Positions 49,286 to 57,787 are shown, numbered from the stretch's first letter. The stretch: 59,792 nt of DNA from Brevibacillus migulae (GCF_004521915.1 NZ_SDKD01000025.1:1-59792), one strand, 5' to 3'. Translations and numbers: made by a program. The notes: generated from the sequence alone by a model not told the origin.

Positions 49286-50434
49286 TTACTCAGCTCCCAA
49301 AAAGCGCGCAAACACTTCGTTTCCTAGCGGCAGCGCCTTCTTGGTCAAGCGAAGATGAGTAGCTGTGCGCTCGAGCATTCCTTTTTTCAGTTCATCATCC
49401 ACGATCTCGCCGAACTCTTCTTCCACCGTCCTGTCAAAACGGTCGGCAAAACGTTGGAGGTCAACCCCTTCCCGCAGACGAAGCCCCAGAATCATCTGAT
49501 CCTCCATGGCCTCTCTCTTGCTTACCGAGAACTGGTCTACCCGCGGCAAGCCTTCTTTGCACATCTGCATGTAGATAGCCAGCGGACCCGCGTTTACATG
49601 GCGCTCTCCTGCAGCATAGCCGTGTGCGCCTGCCCCGATTCCATAATAGTCATTATTCAGCCAATAGGTTTTATTGTGTCTGCTTTCCATGCCATTTTTG
49701 GCAAAATTACTGATTTCATACTGCTGGTAGCCGTTCGCTTCCATCGCATCAATCAACTGGAGATACATCGCAAGCTCCGCATCCTCGGTCGGCAGCAGCA
49801 GTTGCCCTTTTTGATAGAGCGTGTGGAACAGCGTGTTTTCCTCCACCTTCAAGCTATATGCGGAAAAATGGGTAGTCGGCATGCGCAGCGCTTCTTCCAA
49901 AGTCGCTTGAAAAATCTCTTCGGTTTGGCCGGGCAAGCCGAACATCAAGTCAAGCGATAGGTTTTGGAAGCCGACGGCCAAGGCATTATCCACGCTGCGG
50001 TAGACATCGTCCTTACTATGGATGCGACCCAGTTTTTTGAGCAATTCATTATCAAACGATTGCACGCCGAAGCTGAGGCGGTTCACTCCGTACTCATGCA
50101 TCAAGGCAAGCTTTTCCTTGTCGGTCGTTCCCGGATTGGCTTCCATGGTATATTCGTTACCTTCTGCCATATGCTTGCCCAGATGGCGCTGGACTATTTC
50201 CAGAAAACGTTTCATTTGCGCATGATCCAAAAACGTAGGAGTGCCTCCCCCAACGAAGATCGTCTCGATCCGCGTCGGCGGCATTTGTTCAAAGGTCAAT
50301 GTCATTTCACGATCGAGCGCTTCGAGGTAATCCCAGATCAACTGCGGGTTATTGGTCACAAACGAATTGAAATCACAGTAGTAGCACTTGTTGGTGCAAA
50401 ACGGAATATGAATATAGACAGAATGTGGGGACAA
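49286..50434 (-). CDS. hemW: Radical SAM heme chaperone HemW
   Basis: A 382-residue radical SAM protein of the HemW/HemN-like branch. VYIHIPFCTNKCYYCDFNSF contains the CxxxCxxC cluster motif, followed by FVGGGTPTFL, SFGVQSFDNELLKKLGR and the C-terminal HemW-specific domain. HemW inserts heme into respiratory enzymes; it is often mis-named coproporphyrinogen oxidase. TTG 50434 follows AAGGAGGGG. It is 105 bp downstream of lepA. Confidence 0.93.
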   Translation of the reverse strand: MSPHSVYIHIPFCTNKCYYCDFNSFVTNNPQLIWDYLEALDREMTLTFEQMPPTRIETIFVGGGTPTFLDHAQMKRFLEIVQRHLGKHMAEGNEYTMEANPGTTDKEKLALMHEYGVNRLSFGVQSFDNELLKKLGRIHSKDDVYRSVDNALAVGFQNLSLDLMFGLPGQTEEIFQATLEEALRMPTTHFSAYSLKVEENTLFHTLYQKGQLLLPTEDAELAMYLQLIDAMEANGYQQYEISNFAKNGMESRHNKTYWLNNDYYGIGAGAHGYAAGERHVNAGPLAIYMQMCKEGLPRVDQFSVSKREAMEDQMILGLRLREGVDLQRFADRFDRTVEEEFGEIVDDELKKGMLERTATHLRLTKKALPLGNEVFARFLGAE

Positions 50435-50469
50435 CTCATTCCCCTCCTTCCCTGCTAACAGGTTGATAG

Positions 50470-50509
50470 TAAAATGAGAGACCTGACAGTGGTTGCCCCC
50501 GCCAGGTCC
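50470..50509 (-). terminator. Terminator after lepA
   Basis: On the minus strand GACCTGGCGGGGGC...GTCAGGTC has a short closing stem (GACCTG/CAGGTC), followed by TCTCATTTTAC. Weaker than others, because the stem is interrupted. Confidence 0.55.
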
Positions 50510-50539
50510 ATTGATGGGAAGGAAATCTGCTTCCTTCGA

Positions 50540-52357
50540 TTATTTCTTGTCATCCATGCGGAGTACCGCCATAAATGCTTCTTGTGGAACTTCTACGGAA
50601 CCAACGGCTTTCATCCGCTTTTTCCCTTCTTTTTGCTTCTCTAACAGCTTGCGTTTACGGGAAATGTCTCCTCCGTAACATTTGGCCAATACGTTTTTGC
50701 GCATCGCGCTGATGGTCTCACGAGCGACGACCTTGTGACCAATCGTCGCTTGGATCGGCACCTCGAATTGTTGACGAGGGATCAACTCTTTCAGCTTTTC
50801 GCAAATGACCTTACCACGAGCGTAGGCACTGTCTTTATGAACAATGAAGGAAAGGGCATCCACCACTTCGCCATTCAACAAAATGTCCATCTTCACCAGC
50901 TTTGAAATTTTGTAGCCTGCCATCTCATAGTCGAAGGAAGCATAGCCTTTCGTACCCGATTTCAACAGATCAAAGAAATCGTACACGATCTCGGATAGCG
51001 GCATGTCATATTTCAGCTGCACACGGTTCTCCCCAAGATATTGCATATCGAGGAAATCACCGCGTTTGCCCTGGCAAAGCTGCATGACATCTCCGACATA
51101 ATCCTTCGGTACCATGACAGTCGCAGTAACGTATGGTTCTTCAATATGCTCGATCTTCTGCACTTCCGGCATTTTGGACGGATTGTCGATTTCAAGCGTA
51201 GTGCCATCTGTCTTTGTAATACGATAAATTACGCTTGGTGCTGTCGTGATCAGATCAATGTTGAATTCACGCTCGATCCGCTCTTGAATAATTTCCATGT
51301 GCAAAAGTCCGAGGAATCCGCAACGGAAACCAAAGCCAAGCGCTTGCGAAGTTTCCGGCTCGAATTGCAAGGAAGCATCATTTAACTGCAGCTTTTCCAA
51401 TGCATCCCGCAAATCGTTGTAGTCACTCGTATCGATCGGATACAGACCGCAGAATACCATCGGGTTAATTTTGCGGTAACCTGCGAGCGGCTCTGTAGCC
51501 GGTCTGCTCGCATCAGTGATCGTATCCCCGACACGCGTATCCCCGACTGTTTTAATAGCTGCAGCCACATACCCTACATCGCCTACTGTCAATTCTTCAA
51601 CTTGCGTTTGTCGTGGAGTAGACGTACCTACTTCCGTCACTTCAAACGTTTTGCCCGTCGCCATCATTTTGATCTTCATGCCTTTGCGCATGGTTCCGTT
51701 CAACACACGAACGGACGCGATCACGCCACGGTATGGGTCAAAATAAGAGTCGAAGATCAGCGCTTGTAACGGCGCATCCGGATCTCCTTCTGGCGCAGGC
51801 ACCTTTTTCACAACTGCCTCCAAAATTTCCTTGATCCCGATCCCGGCTTTTGCCGACGCGAGACATGCCTCGCTGGCATCCAGGCCGATTACCTCTTCAA
51901 TTTCATCTTTTACCCGCTCCGGCTCGGCGCTGGGCAGGTCGATTTTATTGATAACCGGGATAATTTCCAGATTGTTGTCGAGTGCCAGATATACGTTCGC
52001 CAACGTTTGGGCTTCAATCCCCTGCGCAGCATCAACGACCAGCAAAGCTCCTTCACAGGCTGCCAAACTGCGTGATACTTCGTATGTGAAGTCCACGTGC
52101 CCTGGGGTATCGATGAGATGAAGAATGTATTCCTCGCCGTCATCCGCCTTGTAATTCAAACGTACGGCATTCAGCTTGATGGTAATCCCGCGCTCTTTTT
52201 CCAGCTCCATGGTATCGAGGAATTGGGCTTCCATTTCACGGGCTGTAAGCGCACCTGTCATTTCCAAGATGCGGTCAGCCAATGTCGATTTGCCATGGTC
52301 AATATGGGCAATGATGGAAAAGTTGCGGATTTTTTTCTGTCTTTCACGGCGATCCAT
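50540..52357 (-). CDS. lepA: Elongation factor 4 (LepA)
   Basis: A 605-residue translational GTPase. AHIDHGKST (G1), the switch RGITIK, DTPGH (G3) and NKIDLP (G4) are visible; domain III is followed by the C-terminal domain with RRKLLEKQKEGKKRMKAVGSVEVPQEAF. EF4 affects translation fidelity and ribosome assembly. ATG 52357 (MDRRERQ) is chosen; GGGAGGG is 12 bases upstream, and a TTG at 52381 is unlikely. It is the first gene of the lepA-hemW pair in front of the heat-shock operon. Confidence 0.97.
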   Translation of the reverse strand: MDRRERQKKIRNFSIIAHIDHGKSTLADRILEMTGALTAREMEAQFLDTMELEKERGITIKLNAVRLNYKADDGEEYILHLIDTPGHVDFTYEVSRSLAACEGALLVVDAAQGIEAQTLANVYLALDNNLEIIPVINKIDLPSAEPERVKDEIEEVIGLDASEACLASAKAGIGIKEILEAVVKKVPAPEGDPDAPLQALIFDSYFDPYRGVIASVRVLNGTMRKGMKIKMMATGKTFEVTEVGTSTPRQTQVEELTVGDVGYVAAAIKTVGDTRVGDTITDASRPATEPLAGYRKINPMVFCGLYPIDTSDYNDLRDALEKLQLNDASLQFEPETSQALGFGFRCGFLGLLHMEIIQERIEREFNIDLITTAPSVIYRITKTDGTTLEIDNPSKMPEVQKIEHIEEPYVTATVMVPKDYVGDVMQLCQGKRGDFLDMQYLGENRVQLKYDMPLSEIVYDFFDLLKSGTKGYASFDYEMAGYKISKLVKMDILLNGEVVDALSFIVHKDSAYARGKVICEKLKELIPRQQFEVPIQATIGHKVVARETISAMRKNVLAKCYGGDISRKRKLLEKQKEGKKRMKAVGSVEVPQEAFMAVLRMDDKK

Positions 52358-52440
52358 GTCGATTAGTTCCCTCCCACGCAAGCGAGACTCGTAAAATCCC
52401 TGCTTTGCGAGCTACCTTACGAAAAAATGCACTAAGGTTT

Positions 52441-52469
52441 ATTATAGCAAAGCCCTATTCCCACGGCAA
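52441..52469 (-). promoter_or_regulatory. Promoter of lepA
   Basis: Minus-strand TTGCCG (52464-52469) and TATAAT (52441-52446) with a 17-bp spacer, preceded by TGC (an extended -10). Confidence 0.82.
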
Positions 52470-52568
52470 CCAATGATCATCATGTCTCGCCTCCGTCTCA
52501 TACTTGTGGTAGATTGGATTACGAGAAGTTGGAAAATATTTCTGTCACTTTCGAAGGGAGATTCTGCC

Positions 52569-53258
52569 ATGTTTCAATTCGACCGGTTGGTTTATGCCAC
52601 CAACCAGCCAGATCAAGTAGATTTACAAATACGAACCAAGCGCGGGCTCACGCTTACGGCATCCGGTCACTCTTTTCCGGGGGTAGCCACCCGGATTTAT
52701 CCATTTGCAGGCGGCGGCTTTCTTGAAGTCGCTTTCATTGAAAATGCGGTGGAAGCAAATAAAACCAACGAAGGACAAGCCATGGCCGAGCTGCTGAAAG
52801 AACAAGGGGACAGCTTTACGGCGATGGTCTTAGAAACCGATGATCTCGATCGTGTTAAACGCATTCTTGAAGAAGAAAAGTACCCGGTCACCGTGACCCC
52901 TGTCCAGCACATGACCGATGCATCCGGGAATCCTTTTCAGTTTCAAATGCTGGGCACATATCCTCATCTGCCGTGGTTTGTCATGTATGACAAGCCTCGT
53001 GACACCCCTCGCGGATATCCGCAAGCAGCCGTCTTGCGCACCACTACCTTTACAGCTGACTTGGAGATTCTCGAAAAGATCATGGGCGTACCAGCCACTA
53101 CGATTCAATATCCCAATACGACCGCTGCGATGCTGCCGCTTTATAATGCTTCGCTGCGGATTGAATCTGCCGAGCAATATGGCTTCTCCTATTTCGATCC
53201 GGCAGGAATGCTGCTCGATAAACCGTTGGAGGACGAAGCGAATCAACAGCTCCATTAA
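52569..53258 (+). CDS. VOC/glyoxalase-like domain protein
   Basis: A 229-residue soluble protein with the layout of a double VOC (glyoxalase_3-like) fold: FQFDRLVYATNQPDQV opens the first beta-alpha-beta module, HSFPGVATRIYPFAGGGFLEV continues, and YPQAAVLRTTTFTADLEILEK marks the second. No catalytic assignment is possible. ATG 52569 follows GAAGGGAG by eight bases; 32 in-frame codons upstream run over the promoter region and are rejected. It is divergent from lepA and ends at a terminator. Confidence 0.72.
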   Translation: MFQFDRLVYATNQPDQVDLQIRTKRGLTLTASGHSFPGVATRIYPFAGGGFLEVAFIENAVEANKTNEGQAMAELLKEQGDSFTAMVLETDDLDRVKRILEEEKYPVTVTPVQHMTDASGNPFQFQMLGTYPHLPWFVMYDKPRDTPRGYPQAAVLRTTTFTADLEILEKIMGVPATTIQYPNTTAAMLPLYNASLRIESAEQYGFSYFDPAGMLLDKPLEDEANQQLH

Positions 53259-53281
53259 AGGCTCTGCCCATAGCTTTTGCA

Positions 53282-53322
53282 AAGCCGCCTTTTCCATAAC
53301 GGGAAGGCGGCTTGTTTTTTAT
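53282..53322 (+). terminator. Terminator after the VOC-like gene
   Basis: AAGCCGCCTTTTCC and GGAAGGCGGCTT pair around a short loop, followed by GTTTTTTATCC on the plus strand. Confidence 0.88.
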
Positions 53323-53332
53323 CCATATTCTC

Positions 53333-54343
53333 TTATAGATTCGATTGCACCGCCCGCTTCTTCAGCAGTTCTGCAATCTTGGCCGGAAAGATCTGCTCAA
53401 CCTGCGCCCAGTATGCGGCACCCGGCTCAGGCATGGTATGTCCCAGCACGCGATAGGATTGGCCGACATAGTGGATTTCAAATTTGACTGGTGCCCGGAT
53501 ACCCGCAGAGCTTGCTGGGTCCCCCGAATGGACCGTAATCCATGCGTAGACTTGAAATTGATCCGCATCATATTTCTTAATGCCAAGCAGTTCAATGGTG
53601 ACTTCCACATCTTTCTCGGACGCCGCAAATGCTTGATTGGTCTCCACATATGTTTGGATTAATGGTTCTGCCAAGCTTCTATTCGATGGCGAAATACCCG
53701 GCTTCACTTCCACGAATACTTGGCCGAAATGCACATCATCGGCCAGCACCTGCAGTTTCCATATGCCCGGCTCAGGCAGCATAATTGCAGATGGGAAATG
53801 GCGATCGGCATCATACAGCGGTCCGGCAGTCTCCCAATCGCCCAGATAATAGCGCTGACCATTTTCATGGATGCCGACCAGCTCCACTTTATTTGCATGC
53901 AGTCCATTAAGCAGCCACATCACCTTATCTGCTTGATTCTCATATAAATCACCCGCAATGATGCGTACCGGCTTTTCTCCGATGTAGGAAACGCTATCCT
54001 GCATATATGTCTCCTGATGGCGGGGAGACGGTTTCCATAGTGATGGAGGATTCCATACCGTTCCTGGCAAATGCAGCTCTTGTTCTTCCACCGCTACAGA
54101 ATGGGCTGCCTCTTGATGGTTTGTTCGCCAGTAAGCCGGCATCCATGGCGAAAGCACGAACATAGCAGCTGCAGACACAACAACCGCAGCTGAGGCAAGC
54201 AGACGAATCCGTATGCTCTGCCGCCGTCTGTTCCGCAATCTCTCCTTCACAGCATTTTCCATATCTGAGGTAAAGACAATCTCTTTCAACGGGCCGGAAT
54301 CTGCTTCCGCCTTCAGCTCTCGCAATGATTTTTCTACGTCCAT
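53333..54343 (-). CDS. Membrane-anchored protein, likely anti-sigma partner (DUF4871-like)
   Basis: A 336-residue protein: about 45 cytoplasmic residues, one membrane helix (IRLLASAAVVVSAAAMFVLS) and a large extracytoplasmic domain. The outer part has GTVWNPPSLWKP and LPEPGIWKLQVLADDVHFGQV, which resembles a DUF4871-type Ig-like domain; my family call is moderate. The topology and its position overlapping the end of the ECF sigma gene by 10 bp fit an anti-sigma factor, but the cytoplasmic part lacks a recognisable ZAS zinc motif (no HxxxCxxC). Confidence 0.7.
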   Translation of the reverse strand: MDVEKSLRELKAEADSGPLKEIVFTSDMENAVKERLRNRRRQSIRIRLLASAAVVVSAAAMFVLSPWMPAYWRTNHQEAAHSVAVEEQELHLPGTVWNPPSLWKPSPRHQETYMQDSVSYIGEKPVRIIAGDLYENQADKVMWLLNGLHANKVELVGIHENGQRYYLGDWETAGPLYDADRHFPSAIMLPEPGIWKLQVLADDVHFGQVFVEVKPGISPSNRSLAEPLIQTYVETNQAFAASEKDVEVTIELLGIKKYDADQFQVYAWITVHSGDPASSAGIRAPVKFEIHYVGQSYRVLGHTMPEPGAAYWAQVEQIFPAKIAELLKKRAVQSNL

Positions 54344-54870
54344 TCCAGCCCCTCCTCCTCTTCAATCAAAGCCTTCAATTGCAAGCGGGCACGATGAAGC
54401 TTTGTGCGCACTGCTCCTTCCTTCATCTTCAAAATGTCTGCGATCTGGGCCACTGATAAATCGGAATAGTAATGCAAAGCTATGACTTCCCGATGCCCAC
54501 GGGTCAACCGCAATACCAAATGAGCGATATTTTCTTGCTCCACTCGCCGCATCACGGTTTGCTCCACCGTACGTTCATCCGTTTTCTCGGGCAGCTGTCC
54601 CGGAAAGATATGACGAAACGACCAGGACCGCAAATAACCTTTGCACTCATTTACCGCGATGCGATACATCCACGTATGAATGTCACTCTCTCCGCGGAAC
54701 GAATCGAGGTGACGATACACTTTCACGAATACATCCTGGGTGATGTCTTCCGCCAATGCGCGATCTTTCACAAAAAGGTAGACGAGACGCAAGATCCGGG
54801 TTCCATACTCGCGCATCAGCTGCTCCAATTGTGCATCAATTGTTTGCTGTAACGGTTCCAGATCAGCCAG
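54334..54870 (-). CDS. ECF RNA polymerase sigma factor
   Basis: A sigma-70 family ECF factor of about 178 residues. Region 2 has LVYLFVKDRALAEDITQDVF, KVYRHLDSFRGESDIHTWMYRIAVNEC; region 4 has HYYSDLSVAQIADILKMKEGAVRTKLHRARLQL. No ATG, GTG or TTG lies at the expected distance from the ribosome site GAGGAGGAG; the best fit is CTG 54870, whose product starts LADLEPLQQ, and an in-frame TTG is at codon 15. A longer frame to 55011 runs through the putative promoter. The downstream gene is the likely anti-sigma. Confidence 0.87.
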   Translation of the reverse strand: MADLEPLQQTIDAQLEQLMREYGTRILRLVYLFVKDRALAEDITQDVFVKVYRHLDSFRGESDIHTWMYRIAVNECKGYLRSWSFRHIFPGQLPEKTDERTVEQTVMRRVEQENIAHLVLRLTRGHREVIALHYYSDLSVAQIADILKMKEGAVRTKLHRARLQLKALIEEEEGLEWT

Positions 54871-54912
54871 TTGTCTCTCCTCCTCTTTTTTTGACGTGGC
54901 GGTTTGTTGATT

Positions 54913-54940
54913 AGATGCAGCAAGGATGCAGAACGTTACA
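54913..54940 (-). promoter_or_regulatory. Candidate ECF-type autoregulatory promoter
   Basis: Minus-strand TGTAAC (54935-54940) is a classical ECF -35 core; 16 bp downstream is GCATCT (54913-54918), a poor -10 match. It lies 43 bp before the preferred sigma start and just downstream of the first palindromic element. Confidence 0.4.
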
Positions 54941-54975
54941 TCCACTTTTATTGTTTGTGCAAACATCGTGGTGGG

Positions 54976-55182
54976 GGAAGGGAAGAACGGGCGGGGCTCC
55001 GTACTTGCCACACCCGCATGGAAGCAGGACTGCCCGGTTCCGCTCGCAAAAACGGGACGTCACGCAAAAGTTTCGAGGAAGCGTATTCATACGTAGAGGT
55101 TGCGCGACAAGCGTGTCCCGTTTTCGCAAGCTCCACCTCGGTAGGTGTGACAAAAACTCCGCCCGTCCCGTTCTTCCCTTCC
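54976..55182. repeat. Large palindromic element A (207 bp)
   Basis: GGAAGGGAAGAACGGG (54976-54991) and its exact complement CCCGTTCTTCCCTTCC (55167-55182) flank a GC-rich interior. Internal arms also pair: CGCAAAAACGGGAC with GTCCCGTTTTCGC, around a CGTATTCATACG apex. The whole can fold into a long interrupted hairpin. It lies between the ECF sigma gene and the tandem B elements; no protein is encoded. Confidence 0.85.
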
Positions 55183-55224
55183 TCGCGTGGCTTTCAAAAA
55201 AATATGACAGCTGCTGCTACTCAA

Positions 55225-55418
55225 GTGAGCATGTTCCGAAACGTAGCGCCTGCGAAGCCGTCCCAGCGGAGCAGAAAATCGCGGGAAAAAGGGGTGCAAA
55301 CTTGGCTAGGCTACAAAGCGTTTACTACTTTTTGCACACCCCCGCGATTTGCTGCGGAGCGGACAGTCTCCACCCGCAGCGGGGCGTAGAATGAAGCGGA
55401 GTTTCGGAACATGCTCAC
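55225..55418. repeat. Palindromic element B, copy 1 (194 bp)
   Basis: Starts with GTGAGCATGTTCCGAAAC and ends with the exact complement GTTTCGGAACATGCTCAC (18-bp terminal inverted repeat). GCAGAAAATCGCGGG (55271-55285) pairs with CCCGCGATTTGCTGC (55341-55355) at 14 of 15 bases; GTGCAAA and TTTGCAC lie inside. It is nearly identical to copy 2. Apparent ORFs inside are by-products. Confidence 0.9.
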
Positions 55419-55438
55419 TCCACCTAAGTCACGAGCAA

Positions 55439-55632
55439 GTGAGCATGCTCCGAAACGGAGCGCCTGCGAAGCCGTCCCAGCGGAGCAGAAAATCGCGGGA
55501 AAAAGGGGTGCAAACTTGGCTAGGCTACAAAGCGTTTACTACTTTTTGCACACCCCCGCGATTTGCTGCGGAGCGGACAGTCTCCACCCGCAGCGGGGCG
55601 TAGAATGAAGCGGAGTTTCGGAACATGCTCAC
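55439..55632. repeat. Palindromic element B, copy 2 (194 bp)
   Basis: The same element repeated 214 bp downstream of copy 1. I see base changes only in the left arm (GCTCC for GTTCC, GGAGCG for GTAGCG). The right arm and interior appear identical. Adjacent bases CAAGT and TCCACC are shared too, so about 203 bp are duplicated. Confidence 0.9.
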
Positions 55633-55730
55633 TCCACCGCAGTCACGAAGCACCCTCATTTGTTTGTCCAAAATTCGTGGTAAAGAGGTGAAACGATCTC
55701 GGCTATGTTCTTCCCCTTTCATATGCAGCA

Positions 55731-55765
55731 GTAAAAAAACCTGAACCCATCATAGGAGTTCAGGT
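55731..55765 (-). terminator. Terminator after the M24 peptidase gene
   Basis: On the minus strand GACCTGAAC-TCCTATGATG-GGTTCAGGT is followed by TTTTTTTAC. It stops transcription entering the palindromic block. Confidence 0.88.
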
Positions 55766-55783
55766 CTGAAAGAGCAGATACAA

Positions 55784-56875
55784 TTATCCGATTACCGTCA
55801 GCTCTTTCGGGAAGCTGGTCAGTACTTCACAGCCATTTTCCGTCACGAATACATCATCTTCAATCCGTACGCCGCCAACCCCCGGGAGATAGATGCCCGG
55901 TTCAATCGTAAACACCATGCCCGCGCGAACCGTATCTTGATTGGCTCCATGGATGGAAGGGTACTCGTGAATATCCATCCCCATTCCATGGCCGAGTCGA
56001 TGCATGAAATACTCGCCGTAGCCTTTTTCCGTAATGACGTCACGGGCAACCTTGTCCAGACTGGCAAGCGTCATGCCGGGGCGAGTCGCCTCGATGGCAG
56101 CCAGATTGGCGGCAAGGACCGTGTTGTAGATTTCCTTTTGCTTTTCACTAATTTCACCCACTGCAAAGGTGCGGGTGATATCAGAGACATAGCCATCTGC
56201 CACTACGCCCATATCAAACAACAGCAAATCGCCCTCGCGAATCACTCTCTCCCCTGGATGCCCATGAGGCAGTGCCGAATTTTCTCCGGCCAATACCATC
56301 GTATCAAAGGAAGGGCCGTTCGCTCCAAAGCGTTTCATCAAATATTCCAGCTCTGCCACCATTTCCGCTTCGGTGACACCCGCTTTTACCTTTTTCAGCC
56401 CTTCCGCCAGCACTTTTTCCACAAGGGCGATCGCATGCTTGATCCGGACGACTTCTTCTGCTGTCTTGATGAGACGCATTTCACGCAGCGGAAGCTCCAT
56501 ATCCACATACAGCTCAGCTCCTAAAACAGCTGCCAGTGCTTCGTATCGATTCACGGTCAGATGATCCTTCTCCAACCCTACCCGTTTTACGTTCTCAGGA
56601 AGGATTCCTTTGACGATCTCATACGGATTGTCCGTATCTTTGTGAGTTGCTATCTTTTTGACGGCCGAAGATTTTTCTGCCGCTTCCAGATCCAGGGCAG
56701 GCACGACAAGGGTTGCCTCGCCATCGCGTGGAATCAAGAGCCCGAGGAAGCGCTCATGGGGTTCGCTCAAAAAGCCTGTCAAATAATACACATGTTTGGG
56801 TAAAGTAACAAGAACTGCGTCAAGCTGCTGCTCTTCCATGTATGTACGAAGCTTTTGCAAACGAGATTGGTCCAT
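55784..56875 (-). CDS. M24 family Xaa-Pro peptidase (YqhT/PepQ-like)
   Basis: A 363-residue creatinase-fold aminopeptidase P family enzyme. An N-terminal domain (LRTYMEEQQLDAVLVTLPKHVYYLTGF) precedes the pita-bread domain with its dinuclear metal ligands: LLFDMGVVADGYVSDITRTF (two Asp), HRLGHGMGMDIHEYP (His), TIEPGIY (Glu) and GVRIEDDV (Glu). It removes an N-terminal residue next to proline or cleaves dipeptides. ATG 56875 follows GAAGG; a GTG three codons earlier is on the ribosome site. It is divergent from the alpha/beta hydrolase gene. Confidence 0.93.
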   Translation of the reverse strand: MDQSRLQKLRTYMEEQQLDAVLVTLPKHVYYLTGFLSEPHERFLGLLIPRDGEATLVVPALDLEAAEKSSAVKKIATHKDTDNPYEIVKGILPENVKRVGLEKDHLTVNRYEALAAVLGAELYVDMELPLREMRLIKTAEEVVRIKHAIALVEKVLAEGLKKVKAGVTEAEMVAELEYLMKRFGANGPSFDTMVLAGENSALPHGHPGERVIREGDLLLFDMGVVADGYVSDITRTFAVGEISEKQKEIYNTVLAANLAAIEATRPGMTLASLDKVARDVITEKGYGEYFMHRLGHGMGMDIHEYPSIHGANQDTVRAGMVFTIEPGIYLPGVGGVRIEDDVFVTENGCEVLTSFPKELTVIG

Positions 56876-56965
56876 AGATGGCACCTTCTTTTCTAGGGTT
56901 TTACTGTGAGCATATCACGAAAAAAGCATCCGTAAAAGATTATGTTGAGCACAGAGGTGAAAGTG

Positions 56966-57748
56966 ATGAAATACGTTCAGCTTTCTGATTCGGCAACGAT
57001 GGCCTACCAGTCCATCGGGGATGGTCCACCGCTTGTATTGGTCCATGCTCCTGGGATTGGGTCGGCCAATTTTTCGTGCCAAATGCCGCTTTCCCATTCC
57101 CACCGATTGCTGATCCCTGACCTGCGCGGACATGGGGAGAGCAGCCCCGCTCGTGAACCCTTCACTTTAAGAACGATCGCAGCGGATATCCACGCCATGC
57201 TCGATGCTGAAAAAGTGGAGCAAGCCAGTATCTGCGGTTATTCGCAAGGGGGATCCATTGCCTTGGAATGCCTTCTTGCTTATCCGGATCGGTTCCATGC
57301 AGCGATCTTGGTAAGCAGCTTTTCTGAGGTCAATGATCTGTATTTGCATGCTCGTTTCTTTTTGGCAGAAGCTCTCACTTCCATGCACGGCGTGAAATGG
57401 TTGGCACACTCCACAGCCCGCTCGCATCTTGATGATCCCGACGAGCAAAAACGGTGGATCGCTCACGCAGAAAAAACAGATGGCTTTTCTCTTCATCAGA
57501 TGTACCTGGCCGGGCACCATTACACATGTACGGACCAACTCCCGACGATCAAAATCCCCGTCATGCTTGTCTATGGGGAAGAAGATCGCGCCATGCTTCC
57601 TTACGCGCAGCTTCTCCAGCATAAGCTCCCTCATGCCCAATTGCACCTCGTACCCGGTGTCAAGCATCAAGTGATTACAAAAGCGCCTTCCGCCTTTCAC
57701 CAGCTATGCGATTCCTTTCTCACTTCATCTGTCGCACTCAGAACCTAA
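56966..57748 (+). CDS. Alpha/beta hydrolase
   Basis: A 260-residue alpha/beta-hydrolase fold protein. PPLVLVHAPGIG gives the oxyanion loop, LIPDLRGHGESS follows, the nucleophile elbow is CGYSQGGSIALE (Ser at about residue 99), the acid is in VYGEEDRAM and the His in PGVKHQVITKAP. It hydrolyses an ester, epoxide or C-C bond; the substrate is unknown. ATG 56966 follows GAGGTGA; a frame opening at 56942 is less likely. It is followed by a hairpin. Confidence 0.85.
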   Translation: MKYVQLSDSATMAYQSIGDGPPLVLVHAPGIGSANFSCQMPLSHSHRLLIPDLRGHGESSPAREPFTLRTIAADIHAMLDAEKVEQASICGYSQGGSIALECLLAYPDRFHAAILVSSFSEVNDLYLHARFFLAEALTSMHGVKWLAHSTARSHLDDPDEQKRWIAHAEKTDGFSLHQMYLAGHHYTCTDQLPTIKIPVMLVYGEEDRAMLPYAQLLQHKLPHAQLHLVPGVKHQVITKAPSAFHQLCDSFLTSSVALRT

Positions 57749-57753
57749 ACAAG

Positions 57754-57787
57754 GACAGCCTTCCTCCATCACGGAGAAAGGCTGTCG
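57754..57787. terminator. Hairpin between the hydrolase and dppC-like genes
   Basis: GGACAGCCTT and AAGGCTGTC pair around a CCTCCATCACGGAG apex (also self-pairing). There is no U-tract on the plus strand; on the minus strand CTTGTTTAG follows. Probably a shared terminator for the convergent genes. Confidence 0.6.

Noticed and set aside
50478..50509. Strong terminator after lepA
   Set aside because: Only a six-base closing stem is seen, so I listed it with low confidence rather than as certain.
53417..53440. Possible protein-coding overlap at the 3' end of the VOC-like gene
   Set aside because: The alternative plus-strand frame from 52918 has unlike composition and no start signals.
55349..55608. 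Short ORFs inside the palindromic repeats
   Set aside because: The same peptides recur in each copy because the DNA repeats. They have no ribosome site or protein-like composition.
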